Positions 31,069 to 39,763 of a stretch of DNA of 40,875 nucleotides are shown in pieces. Under the pieces are notes generated by a model. That model saw only the letters and a list, made by a program, of their open reading frames with translations, did no database searches and had not been told where the DNA came from. The DNA lies in IMG/VR virus record IMGVR_UViG_3300046009_015179, positions 1-40,875 of that record; one strand, written 5' to 3'. Position numbers and translations under genes: made by a program. The stretch comes from a virus. The first letter of the stretch is position 1. Every line of letters starts with the position of its first letter.

Positions 31069-31971
31069 TTACTTTGGTTTTTTCACACCTGAAAGAACCA
31101 AGATTTGGTCTATTTCACTGCTGTTGTTGTTGTCATAATTTTCCGCAATTACGACTTCTTGATCAACAACCTTATTACCTCTCCCCGTTACATTCTGTGC
31201 TTTTTCAACCCTTGCATTCTGTTCTGTAATTACTTCAGACTTTTTTCGACTTTCAACCGCCCTTGTTTGCTCTGTAATTAAATTTTTAGCATAGCGTACA
31301 TTTTCATTAAGTTTAGTGTTTTCGGTAGAAAGCCTGATATTACGGGCTTCCATAATTCGAAGTTGACCTTTAAGTTCATCGGCTTGTTTGATTGCTTCTT
31401 CAACTTTTGCTGAAGAGACATTGTTCACTTCATCATCGGAAAGATAATTGCTGGTGAGGTCAACAATCTTATCGAGAACGACCTTATGTTCAGCCAAGCG
31501 AGGATCGGTTACGATGTCCTTGCGAGCTTGTTCATAGATTTCTTGACCCTTCACTTGAAGGAATTGATCTACCTTATCAACAATGTATTCCTTCATTTCA
31601 TGAAGTTTCTTGTCGTATTCTTCGTACAGTTCTACTTCAAGAGAATTGTTTTTAGCTCTTTCAGATTTAAGCATCTGATAGGCTTCTTCATATCCTTCTT
31701 CCATAGCTTGCTTGTACTCTTCGCCTTGAATTTCAAGACGATTGCGAAGATCGGCAATGATAGAATAAGCTTCTTCATAGCCTTTTTCCGCAGTATTTTC
31801 TGATTTGTTTAGTTCGCCAGAGAGATCTGAATATGCTTCTTCAAGCTTTTCATTATACTCTTTTTCGAGACTTACTTTAGCCTGATCTAGCATCTCGCTG
31901 ATAGCAGAAGATACTTCCTTTACATCGGACTCAGGCAACAATTTCTTGATCGCTTCCATTATCTTTTCCAT
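31069..31971 (-). CDS. prohead scaffold protein, T4 gp22-like
   Basis: A 300-residue, almost entirely helical, Glu/Lys-rich protein with long coiled coils and repeated EEAY motifs (EEAYSDL, YEEAYSII, YEEAYQML). It sits between the protease and capsid genes in the gp21-gp22-gp23 order of T4. It would form the internal core on which gp23 assembles and then be degraded by the prohead protease. The C-terminal end (EIDQILVLSGVKKPK) is conserved in form with gp22 tails that contact the shell. GAGG precedes the ATG. Identity rests on order, composition and tail. Confidence 0.88.
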   Translation of the reverse strand: MEKIMEAIKKLLPESDVKEVSSAISEMLDQAKVSLEKEYNEKLEEAYSDLSGELNKSENTAEKGYEEAYSIIADLRNRLEIQGEEYKQAMEEGYEEAYQMLKSERAKNNSLEVELYEEYDKKLHEMKEYIVDKVDQFLQVKGQEIYEQARKDIVTDPRLAEHKVVLDKIVDLTSNYLSDDEVNNVSSAKVEEAIKQADELKGQLRIMEARNIRLSTENTKLNENVRYAKNLITEQTRAVESRKKSEVITEQNARVEKAQNVTGRGNKVVDQEVVIAENYDNNNSSEIDQILVLSGVKKPK

Positions 31972-32013
31972 TAGCCTAACCTCACTTTGCTAGTGTTTCG
32001 TTTTAAGAAATAA

Positions 32014-32691
32014 TCAAACAATTTTTGATTTAATACTTTTTGTTTGATCCTCGATTATTCCACCCAAGCAAGCAATTAACGCTTCTTTGCTAACTCTATG
32101 TATGCTGCTACTTTCATTTTTAGCAGGTATTTCCATAGAATTATTTATTGGAGCGTAATTTTCTCGCTTGTTATTTACCACCTTCTCCTGAAAGGCAGCG
32201 TGTGTGCTTGGATCTGCAACCGCATCAAAAGTTAAGAGTTTATAGCTCTCGCCAATGACAAGGATGCCGTTCTCGTCCACTTTGCCGTTGCCTACGCCAC
32301 GGCTACTAATTCCGACTCGTACACCATCATTGATAAGTGCTTTGAGGATTCTTCCATGTGGAGTATTAAGAATCTCTCCCTCACCCATGAGGTTATTGCC
32401 TTCCCACCACAACTTTGTAATGACATGAGATGCCTTTTCAAAGTGAATGATAGAATCAGTGGGATGGTCAAGTTCGCCAACCAACCCACGAGATTCAATT
32501 ACTGGCAAAAGTTTCTTTACATTTTCATCGAGGACTCCGTGTGGATACATCCTCTTATTTTTGTTAACAGCTTCGGCTTCTTGGAATTTTCCTCTAAACT
32601 TAGTGAGTCCTTTATCGGTGGATTCATTAAGATTTAGAAAGAGTCCTCCATTATTGCAGGAGTCAACAAGTAGCATTTTGTTGTCGCTCAT
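32014..32691 (-). CDS. prohead maturation protease, T4 gp21-like
   Basis: A 225-residue serine protease of the gp21/assemblin group. Catalytic residues by motif are His76 (VGELDHPTDS), Ser129/Ser130 (VRVGISSRGVG) and Asp156 (LLTFDAVADPSTHA). The N-terminus contains NLNESTDKG, with the LNE/S pattern seen in other leaders; this may be an autocleavage site. The C-terminal tail is Lys/Ser-rich and is probably removed. It would cut scaffold, capsid and leader-bearing internal proteins at (L/I)-x-E sites. AAAGGAG precedes the ATG. Ten bases downstream of the core protein gene. Confidence 0.93.
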   Translation of the reverse strand: MSDNKMLLVDSCNNGGLFLNLNESTDKGLTKFRGKFQEAEAVNKNKRMYPHGVLDENVKKLLPVIESRGLVGELDHPTDSIIHFEKASHVITKLWWEGNNLMGEGEILNTPHGRILKALINDGVRVGISSRGVGNGKVDENGILVIGESYKLLTFDAVADPSTHAAFQEKVVNNKRENYAPINNSMEIPAKNESSSIHRVSKEALIACLGGIIEDQTKSIKSKIV

Positions 32692-32701
32692 TCATCTCCT
32701 T

Positions 32702-34540
32702 TTATTCAACTGGTTGGGCTATTTCAGCCTTTGGATGCAATGGATTATTGAGGTTTGGCCAAGTATCATTCGACTGGAATGTGCCGATTTCCTCATTATC
32801 CTTATCAACACCTTTTTCGCCCTTTAGAGTGAAAGTGAAGGGATCAGGAATGTAAGGGTTACTTAAGGATGGCCAAGTATGGTCACCACCGTCATTACCC
32901 AAAGCATTATGAGCCATTTCTTCATCTCCGCCCAAATCCTTTCCATCACTTACAGGTGCATGGTTAACACCATATTCATCCCTTCCATTGAATTTGGAAG
33001 GAACTGCATCGGTTTGTTTTGCATTCCAAGCAGTATTTGGATGATCTCCATCAGCGGAAGTATGAACTCCATGATCTTTCCATTCGCCAGAGTTATCAAT
33101 ATTGGCTTCAACTAAATCATTGATATAATCAGCGATTTCTTCAGCCATTTCTAAGGACGGAGATTGAGTTTTGCTTAATACAGCTTCAACATCATACATG
33201 AAACTTGCGGTTTCAATCTTAGTTGCTTCGTCACCGATTTCGCTTGCTGTTTTGTGCATTTCATGAAGAGCCTTATAAAGATCTGAGAAAACTCTCATAT
33301 CAATACTTTCGCTTTCATCAAGTTTTGAAAATAACTTAGTGGCTACATTTTGGAATTCCACATAAGCATCTTTGCATTCTTTGCATTCTGCGGTGATATC
33401 AGTTCTAACACCAGCAGCAGTACCAATTTTCTTTACACGATCTGTATATGCACTGTGTGCAGTTCTAAGAATTGCTTCAGCAATAAACTTGCAAGTATCA
33501 TCATCATAATTTGTGATATTTGCTATTTCGAAAGCTTCAGCGATATTATTAGTCAATTCTTCCTGAGTTAAATAAAGAACTCCGGGGAATTTGCTAACCA
33601 TGTTTTCTAGAGCTTCTTCAAGGGAAGAATTATCAGATGTGTTGTTATATCGCTTTAATTCAGCGATAGCCTTTACAAATGTCTGATTCTCATTAAGCTT
33701 CTTGGCACTACCACGAAGAATTTTGAGATCTGTATCGATTGTTTTCCATTGGAAGGAAAGGATTTTACCTTCGTTCCTTTTTTGTGTATTTGGAATAGCT
33801 ACAGCAACAATATTTCCTTTATTGTCAGGTTGAATTATAGATTCGGTCAACATATGACCATAATTTTTGTATTCAACATAACCAGATACATTATTGGCTA
33901 AATTAGCCCATTCTTTCATATTTTTTACTGCACGAACATAAGTTCTCCAACGAGGATTTTTAGATTTTCCAAGTTTCCTTGCAGCTGTAGCTCGCTTACG
34001 ACCTAATTCTTTCTTTTTGCTCTTCGAAATTTTTCTCTGACTTAGCTTTCTCATACGAACACGCTTTGCTACTAAGCTGCGTGGTTGTTTCTTGTGGAAT
34101 AGCTTGCTGCGTTTGCCAGTAGGTTTGGAAACCGATACTTTAAATGCAACTGCTTCGCTAATTTGTTTACGAACATTTGGTAGCGAGAAGTACTCGTCAA
34201 ATTTATTGTCAGCGATTTCATCCTTGCTTTCGATAATTGCATCCACCATTTCAGAAATAGTTTGTCTTGCACCTTTCTTAGCGGATTCTTCATCGATAAC
34301 AAGTTCTTGAATGTTTTCAAAAATAACTTGATCATCTTCTAGCTTGTAAATTGCATTGATGAAGTTATCATCAGCGGTTTTGTAGGTAACAGCGTTTTCG
34401 GTGAAAGAAAACAACTCAACATCAATGCCGAGAGTTTTACCTAAAATGTCTTCAGCAAGAATAAGTTCTTCTTCAATACGGGTTAAAGAATTTTCTTGCA
34501 AATTTTTGAATGCTTCAAAGCTTATAAGTTTTCTTTTCAT
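32702..34540 (-). CDS. putative prohead core/internal protein with basic segment
   Basis: A 612-residue protein lying between portal and protease genes, where T4 has the core genes 67 and 68. It begins MKRKLISFEAFKNLQENS, matching the leader pattern and a possible LQE/N cut. Residues 139-199 are extremely basic (KRSKLFHKKQPRSLVAKRVR, then KISKSKKKELGRKRATAARK), likely to bind DNA or RNA. The middle is helical (about 260-480). The acidic C-terminus carries two copies of TWPxLxNPxxP, at about 558 and 595. I infer a core or internal head protein processed by the protease. AGGAG precedes the ATG. No homologue by name. Confidence 0.75.
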   Translation of the reverse strand: MKRKLISFEAFKNLQENSLTRIEEELILAEDILGKTLGIDVELFSFTENAVTYKTADDNFINAIYKLEDDQVIFENIQELVIDEESAKKGARQTISEMVDAIIESKDEIADNKFDEYFSLPNVRKQISEAVAFKVSVSKPTGKRSKLFHKKQPRSLVAKRVRMRKLSQRKISKSKKKELGRKRATAARKLGKSKNPRWRTYVRAVKNMKEWANLANNVSGYVEYKNYGHMLTESIIQPDNKGNIVAVAIPNTQKRNEGKILSFQWKTIDTDLKILRGSAKKLNENQTFVKAIAELKRYNNTSDNSSLEEALENMVSKFPGVLYLTQEELTNNIAEAFEIANITNYDDDTCKFIAEAILRTAHSAYTDRVKKIGTAAGVRTDITAECKECKDAYVEFQNVATKLFSKLDESESIDMRVFSDLYKALHEMHKTASEIGDEATKIETASFMYDVEAVLSKTQSPSLEMAEEIADYINDLVEANIDNSGEWKDHGVHTSADGDHPNTAWNAKQTDAVPSKFNGRDEYGVNHAPVSDGKDLGGDEEMAHNALGNDGGDHTWPSLSNPYIPDPFTFTLKGEKGVDKDNEEIGTFQSNDTWPNLNNPLHPKAEIAQPVE

Positions 34541-34707
34541 GTCTCATCAACTCCTGTGCCTGTAAGTTATGATTTATGTAGCACGATTTTCAATGCTGTC
34601 ATTATGCTATATATTACTCACGCCATAATATTTTAAATCCAATTTTAAAAAATAGATTAACACTATAAAAATTAGATCGACAATATAAAAATAGCATCTA
34701 TCAACTA

Positions 34708-34715
34708 TATAAGTA
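34708..34715 (+). promoter_or_regulatory. candidate T4-type late promoter box
   Basis: TATAAGTA, one base from the T4 late promoter box TATAAATA, lies about 30 bases before the ATG at 34745 and about 20 before its GAGG, a sensible spacing. The 204-base gap 34541-34744 between divergent genes is otherwise A/T-rich with no ORF seen and presumably also drives the leftward core gene. Confidence 0.35.
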
Positions 34716-34744
34716 TGCTTTTGGGATTAAAATTGAGGTAAAAA

Positions 34745-35080
34745 ATGAAAACATTTCAACAATATATTGAAGATGTCGCAATGGATCTTGGTCGTGAAAT
34801 AGCTGGAAGGGGTCTAAGTGCATCAAAAGGACCAGTACTAGCTCATCTTCTTCGTGCAGTTCGTATTGCAATTGCTGACGACCCAACTTTTGCTCGAAGA
34901 CTACTGACTTTGTTGCAAAGCGAAGGTCCAGATGTTCAAGGAGAACTAGATAAGTCAAATATGGATGATCTTAATGATTCTGCATTTTTGTCTGGTTTGA
35001 GAACGGCTGCAAAATCTGGTTTGAAAACTTCTAAAGATGAACCAGATGTAGTTGCTCCAAACGCTTCTGACATGGCATAA
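34745..35080 (+). CDS. internal-head-protein-like protein with T4 capsid-targeting-like leader
   Basis: A 111-residue protein starting MKTFQQYIEDVAMDLGREIA. The first ten residues are nearly the T4 internal protein leader (MKTYQEFIAEA of IPII/IPIII), which targets proteins to the prohead core. The rest is helical with basic patches (LLRAVRIAIADDPTFARRLL) and an acidic, disordered tail. GAGG precedes the ATG. The gene lies antisense inside the leftward head operon, between the zinc protein and the core protein, and its stop abuts the zinc protein's stop. Best guess is a packaged internal protein; what it does after ejection is unknown. Confidence 0.75.
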   Translation: MKTFQQYIEDVAMDLGREIAGRGLSASKGPVLAHLLRAVRIAIADDPTFARRLLTLLQSEGPDVQGELDKSNMDDLNDSAFLSGLRTAAKSGLKTSKDEPDVVAPNASDMA

Positions 35081-35329
35081 TTATTTCTGGAACCAGTATT
35101 GATAAGCTTTTTTAAGACTGTCTTCAGTCAATTCAAATTCTGCATTATCAAAAACAACTGAATCTACAGAGCATAGTGGACACAAAGCTGTCTGCCCTGC
35201 ATCTGTATATTCTTTTACATCAATTGCTTTGAAAATTTTAGTGCAATGATAGCATCCAGCATTCACTGCTACATTTTGTAGATTTTTATTTTTAAAAGCA
35301 AAGTGTGCTAATTGTTTAATTGTTATCAT
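35081..35329 (-). CDS. small zinc-finger protein of the head region
   Basis: An 82-residue protein with CYHC (about residues 26-29) and CPLC (about 50-53), one zinc-ribbon site, flanked by KAIDVKEYTDAGQTALCPLC and SVDSVVFDNAEFELTEDSLK. This small family (C-x2-C...TDxGxTAxCPxCxxDSV) is common in large phages; role unknown. It starts one base after the portal stop with no SD and is likely translated by coupling to the portal gene. Confidence 0.75.
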   Translation of the reverse strand: MITIKQLAHFAFKNKNLQNVAVNAGCYHCTKIFKAIDVKEYTDAGQTALCPLCSVDSVVFDNAEFELTEDSLKKAYQYWFQK

Positions 35330-35330
35330 A

Positions 35331-38300
35331 TTAACTCATTGTGCTATCATCACGATCTTCATGATCTTGTTCTATTCCATAATTTATAATTTCAAGATTG
35401 TACTTTTTCAAATCATTTTCTTCAGCATCTGGAATTTCATCTGTTGCTGTTGTTGGAGGTTCGCCTTCTGGCGGTGGTGTAGTTTCGCCTTCTGCTGGCG
35501 GTGGTGTAGTTTCGCCTTCTGCTGGCGGTGGAGCTTCTGCACCAAGATCTGGAGTTGGACCACCAGCTTCAGACCCTATTTCTTTTCCTGCTTCTTCTGG
35601 AGTAGGAACACCAACACCTAGCAATTGAGGATTTTGAGACATAATCTGAATTTTTAGATCTTCTAATTTTTGCAATTTAAGTCTGCTCAACATCATAGAT
35701 GTATCTTCTTCTGAATACATTAAAACTTTTGTATAAATGTCATAATCTGACATTAACAAACCACTTTTTAAAGAACCTGCATTTGTAAGTCTTGCTGTTT
35801 TTACTTCGGCTCTTGATAATTCTCTCCAATCTGATGGTGGAGTCATACGAATTTTTAAATCTTTAAACATTTCTTGTGGAAATCCACGAAGTTCAAGATG
35901 TCTTTCGCATATATCTAAAATTCCATCTTCAAAATTCGATTGAAGTCTTTCGATCATTCTTGCGAACTTAACATCTTGTGCTGATAATGTAATTCTAGTT
36001 GCATTAACATCTTCACTTGAAAAATAACTTTTTGGAAAGTTCAATGAAACAAATAATTTATTTCTAAAATAAACAGCATCATCAATTTCTCCAAGGTTTT
36101 GTGCGCCCGGAAGAGTTTCAATTCTACTATTTGCATTTGGACGAACTGGAACCCAATAGTCTTCATCTTGTGCTGGTGGTTGCCATCTTTCTTCTACAAG
36201 GTTTGCACCTGTTGTTGCACGATTACCAGCAGTTTTTCTTTTACGAAATTGATCTTTTAATCTTTCCATAAAAGCTTCTGCTTTAAATGGTGGAAGTTGA
36301 CCGACATCTATATAAAACACTCGTCTCTCGGGCGCACGAGTATTATGGGTCGGTATGCCATTGGCTATGAAATTATGAAGTTCATTTTCAACTGTAATAT
36401 CAAAAACTTCTTCTTTTCCTACATGTTCTACAGATATTACATTTTCATATTTCGGCAATTCATTTTCAGATATTGTCACAGAATAAGAAATAGTTGACGG
36501 CATCTTTCTATTTTTTTCTATGATATGACCACATTTACGATGTCTAGTTTTAAGTTTTCCAGAACACAATCCAATTGAAGACCAAATTTCCTTGATATCT
36601 TCAATCAATTTTTGATTACACAATTCAATTGTAGAAAACCATGTTCCCTTTTTTGTTGTTCTTTCACATCCATCTGCATTACAAATTCCTTCGACAAATG
36701 CTTTTCTAATATTTTTCGATGCTGTGTGAACCCAATCAGGAATTCTTTTGTTTTTAGCTCCATGGATATATCCCAAAGTGATAAAAGTTTTACAAGCTAT
36801 TCTAGAATCGACTACATATTTACCTAGTTGTTTATGCTTGCTTCTAGTTTCTTTTTCAAATCTCACTTTTCCAAAATATTTTTTCAATAAATTTGCATAG
36901 AATTTATTTTGTCTATCATCCATGCCAGCAGTAAAGTTTAACTGGCATTTATTCTTACTCATTGATCCATCGCCAATCAGAAATCCAAAAAGACGAGCAA
37001 AATCTTCATCTACATATTTTGGTAAATCAATTCTTTCTTCATTGTACTGACCTTTACTTACAACAATTAAATTGTCAGGATTAATTTCAAATTTGTCACA
37101 TATTTCCAAAGCTTTTTCATATGGCAAAGCCTTTCCTTTAGAATACAAAAACTGTTTGACTCTATCCGCTTTAGTGCTACACAATCTCATGATTTGAGAT
37201 TTATTTGCGTAGGTATTATTACGGAATGATTTTCTTTGGGAATCACTTATCTTTGCCCATTTAGTTCCAAATATTTTTGGGATCTCAACTTCTTTATCAT
37301 TATTCCTTTGAACATTTATAATCATATCATGTTTTGGAATTAAGTTTTGAATATCAACATATTGAATAATTCCGTTTCTGTTAACCAGAATTGGATGGGT
37401 TGCTGTTCCTGTAATTTCCACATGTTTTGTCTTAACTTTATAAACATCTTTAATTCCATTGTTCATAAAGTTTATAACATTGGTAATTATAGTGTTGTTA
37501 GATTGATCATAAGAATAAACTTGATCATTTATTTGTAAGTCCTTGATGTATTTATAGCTATTTTCGGTTCTAATTCTTGTATTTCCAACAAGACACAGGC
37601 GATATACCACCATTGCATCTTCCATAAGTCTTAATTGATGTGCTGGTCCTCTGGCTGGTTCGATAAGAGATTGTCCGTAAGGATAGAAATTTCTTCGATC
37701 ATCTCCAATTCTCATATGCAAAATTTGGGATGGTGCAAATCTTATTGCTGTAGATTGGGATAATTCTGCATCACTTTGTTGTGATACATCTCCTCTTGCC
37801 AATGCTTGATAGTCTGGACCTTCTTTTGATTGTTGGAATTCAATTAATTTTCCTTTAATTGTTTCGATTCGATACATTGTCTCTGGTGGCAAAGGTATAA
37901 TTTTATAGATACCCTCAGCTGGTTTATCTGGATTTATAACTATTTCGAAAAATTTGTCACCATGAACAATCATATCTTTGAAGTACACATAACCATATCT
38001 GTTAAGATTTAACATTTTTCGATGAAGAAGCAAAAATTCAATTTCTTTTCTAACTTCGTCATTTTTGCATTCAATAGTCATAATATTCCCTGCATCATTC
38101 TTTTGGCAATTATGAAGGATTACAGAGTCTGTTGCAAAGCACAAATGTTTCTCAACTGATATATCATAAACATCCATTTCTGGACCTTCGGCTACACTAA
38201 CAACCTTTCTTACCGTTGCTCTCCTGTGCAATTTTCTAATTTCTTTTAGTGTGAATCCATTCTTTTGAATCATACTATCGATAGTATTCCAATCATGTTC

Positions 38301-39101
38301 CATTATTTTGGCGATTTGTCTTACTGGAATGTCGCTTCCAATTAGTCTGCAAGCTCTATTTAACTTTTCATATTCGGGAGTTATTTTGCCACTTTTCCAA
38401 TCATCTACAAATTGTCGTTCATGAATCCATCCTTTATCAAATGAAAATATTCTTGGAAATTGATTCACTCTAAGATTTGTTAAATTTTGATTGGCTGGAA
38501 TACGATAAAATGGCATTAATTCATCGCCAAATTCAAGTTCTCCGCAAGGAATCCATTCGCCATTTCGTTTTAAAATGCGATGATCTGGTGTTGCGTATAT
38601 GATTTTTCCATCATCTAGAACAACTTCAACAGTTTTGGCTTTCTTTACAAGTCTTGGAGCAAATGCCCATCCAAGTGTGTAATCTCTTTTTTCTAAGTTG
38701 TAGCAATAAACTAAAAATCTTTCATTAGCTTTGTTTTTTGTGAGCCATTCTATAGTTTGGTAGCCATGTGGAGTTGCAATCAATGTATCTCCGCTGACGC
38801 ATGCTTCATCAGCGAATACGGTCATAGCCATTTCAATTTCTGGTAAATTTCTTAGTCTTTCGTATTCTTTATATCTTGAAGATCGATTACCAAGTGTGGT
38901 AGTATCGATCATATCATAGGTTTGACGAAGGTTGATGTAATTACTTGGACCTTGTCCAGCAACTAATTCGCCGCCAGTTTGCAAAGCATCAGCCTGAGAA
39001 ATCCCTGCACCAGAAAATTTAGAAGAATCTTTTCTTTTTGCTAGTGGGTCTTTTTCTGTGGCGTATGTAAATAGCTTAAAAAAATCTGACCAAAGTGTCA
39101 T
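35331..39101 (-). CDS. portal protein (T4 gp20-like) interrupted by two inteins
   Basis: A 1256-residue precursor. After removal of intein 1 (residues 101-331) and intein 2 (503-920) a 607-residue portal remains, comparable with T4 gp20 (524). Exteins show FADEA-CQKNDAGNI at the first junction, MIVHGDKFFEIVIN, SQILHMRIGDDRRNFYPYG, and VVYRL-TRAPERRVFYIDVG at the second, the most conserved portal block. ERWQPPAQDEDYWVPVR and the clip/crown region follow. The C-terminus is a Pro/Glu/Gly linker with two identical AEGETTPPP units (about 1208-1226). GAGGAA precedes the ATG. The portal forms the dodecameric DNA gate and nucleates prohead assembly, so full splicing is needed for infectious particles. 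Confidence 0.95.
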   Translation of the reverse strand: MTLWSDFFKLFTYATEKDPLAKRKDSSKFSGAGISQADALQTGGELVAGQGPSNYINLRQTYDMIDTTTLGNRSSRYKEYERLRNLPEIEMAMTVFADEACVSGDTLIATPHGYQTIEWLTKNKANERFLVYCYNLEKRDYTLGWAFAPRLVKKAKTVEVVLDDGKIIYATPDHRILKRNGEWIPCGELEFGDELMPFYRIPANQNLTNLRVNQFPRIFSFDKGWIHERQFVDDWKSGKITPEYEKLNRACRLIGSDIPVRQIAKIMEHDWNTIDSMIQKNGFTLKEIRKLHRRATVRKVVSVAEGPEMDVYDISVEKHLCFATDSVILHNCQKNDAGNIMTIECKNDEVRKEIEFLLLHRKMLNLNRYGYVYFKDMIVHGDKFFEIVINPDKPAEGIYKIIPLPPETMYRIETIKGKLIEFQQSKEGPDYQALARGDVSQQSDAELSQSTAIRFAPSQILHMRIGDDRRNFYPYGQSLIEPARGPAHQLRLMEDAMVVYRLCLVGNTRIRTENSYKYIKDLQINDQVYSYDQSNNTIITNVINFMNNGIKDVYKVKTKHVEITGTATHPILVNRNGIIQYVDIQNLIPKHDMIINVQRNNDKEVEIPKIFGTKWAKISDSQRKSFRNNTYANKSQIMRLCSTKADRVKQFLYSKGKALPYEKALEICDKFEINPDNLIVVSKGQYNEERIDLPKYVDEDFARLFGFLIGDGSMSKNKCQLNFTAGMDDRQNKFYANLLKKYFGKVRFEKETRSKHKQLGKYVVDSRIACKTFITLGYIHGAKNKRIPDWVHTASKNIRKAFVEGICNADGCERTTKKGTWFSTIELCNQKLIEDIKEIWSSIGLCSGKLKTRHRKCGHIIEKNRKMPSTISYSVTISENELPKYENVISVEHVGKEEVFDITVENELHNFIANGIPTHNTRAPERRVFYIDVGQLPPFKAEAFMERLKDQFRKRKTAGNRATTGANLVEERWQPPAQDEDYWVPVRPNANSRIETLPGAQNLGEIDDAVYFRNKLFVSLNFPKSYFSSEDVNATRITLSAQDVKFARMIERLQSNFEDGILDICERHLELRGFPQEMFKDLKIRMTPPSDWRELSRAEVKTARLTNAGSLKSGLLMSDYDIYTKVLMYSEEDTSMMLSRLKLQKLEDLKIQIMSQNPQLLGVGVPTPEEAGKEIGSEAGGPTPDLGAEAPPPAEGETTPPPAEGETTPPPEGEPPTTATDEIPDAEENDLKKYNLEIINYGIEQDHEDRDDSTMS
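36342..37595 (-). mobile_element. intein 2 in the portal gene (418 residues, LAGLIDADG type)
   Basis: Begins at Cys503 (CLVGNTRIRTENS) and ends at Asn920 (IANGIPTHN), with Thr921 as the +1 residue. Block B is TGTATHPIL (564-572). The endonuclease domain has both LAGLIDADG helices, LFGFLIGDG (704-712) and FVEGICNADG (802-811), each with its metal-binding Asp, so homing activity is plausible. It splits the conserved VVYRL/TRAPERR motif of the portal, a site under strong constraint where imprecise loss would be lethal. Confidence 0.95.
38109..38801 (-). mobile_element. intein 1 in the portal gene (231 residues, no LAGLIDADG)
   Basis: Begins at Cys101 (CVSGDTLIATPHG, block A) and ends at His330-Asn331 (SVILHN, block G), with Cys332 as the +1 residue. 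Block B is IYATPDHRIL (168-177) and block F is VYDISVEKHLCFAT. The normal endonuclease place (about 203-294) holds no LAGLIDADG motif. Instead it has a predicted helix-turn-helix (about 254-283, DIPVRQIAKIMEHDWNTIDS), a DNA-binding remnant or a different homing module. Splicing residues look intact. Confidence 0.92.
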
Positions 39102-39169
39102 AATATTCCTCTACTTATATTAGTGTGCTTTCTTAGTTATTGTATTATCCAACTTTTTTAGGGCATTTG

Positions 39170-39760
39170 ATGAAAAAAGTTCTATTTATAATGAGTCACA
39201 TTGGTAGTGGATCTAATGAATTATATGCTTTATTGAATAATGAAACAAGAATCATGGGATTTGAAAAAGATAATATTTATGATACACCATTGAGATTGTT
39301 GGGTCTTACTGAAAATAAGCACAAGTTAAATAATTCATCAAGAATATACATGGATCACCTACTGTATAATTATCAATATAGTCTCAAGCCTAATCAATTT
39401 TGCCAATTTATATTTTTGGTAAGAGAGCCAGAAGCAACGATTGATTATCTTATAAATCAAAAGATTTATAAAAAAAATGATGCAAAAAGATATTATCTTT
39501 ACAGAATCAGAAGATTGTGCGAATTAGCAAAAAGAAATCCAAATTCTGTTTTTTTGACACATTCGAATCTTCGTGAGGGAAAAGGTTTAGATTTAATATC
39601 AGAATATATTGGATTAAAAACTAAATTGAAATTCAGTCAAGAGTTCATTATCCCATCTGGAAAAAATACTTTACAATTACAAGAATATGAAAATTTATCT
39701 AATGCTTATGAGAAATATATTTATTTTGCAAATAAAGTTTGTAACATAATTGTTAAATAG
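39170..39760 (+). CDS. sulfotransferase-like P-loop protein
   Basis: A 196-residue protein from the ATG at 39170 (TTAGGG upstream; an in-frame TTG at 39140 is less likely). MKKVLFIMSHIGSGSNELYA contains a PAPS-binding-like P-loop (SHIGSGSNELY). IFLVREPEATIDYLI matches the 3'-phosphate-binding R-x-P region, and NPNSVFLTHSNLREG follows. This suggests transfer of sulfate to a glycan or protein. It lacks some usual C-terminal elements and may be a divergent member. Complements the sugar-modifying genes in the window. Divergent from the portal gene over 68 bases. Confidence 0.7.
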   Translation: MKKVLFIMSHIGSGSNELYALLNNETRIMGFEKDNIYDTPLRLLGLTENKHKLNNSSRIYMDHLLYNYQYSLKPNQFCQFIFLVREPEATIDYLINQKIYKKNDAKRYYLYRIRRLCELAKRNPNSVFLTHSNLREGKGLDLISEYIGLKTKLKFSQEFIIPSGKNTLQLQEYENLSNAYEKYIYFANKVCNIIVK

Positions 39761-39763
39761 ATT

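Noticed and set aside
34072-34335. Minus-strand frame inside the core protein gene
   Set aside because: It is out of frame within a well supported 612-residue gene and has no leader or family match.
35361-35628. Plus-strand frames rich in Trp/Phe/Cys or Gly/Ser opposite the portal C-terminus
   Set aside because: They mirror the Pro/Glu/Gly repeat codons of the portal tail and have no start signals.
39112-39119. TATAAGTA box before the portal gene as a late promoter
   Set aside because: It lies only about 10 bases before the ATG, so transcription would begin in the ribosome site; spacing is wrong.
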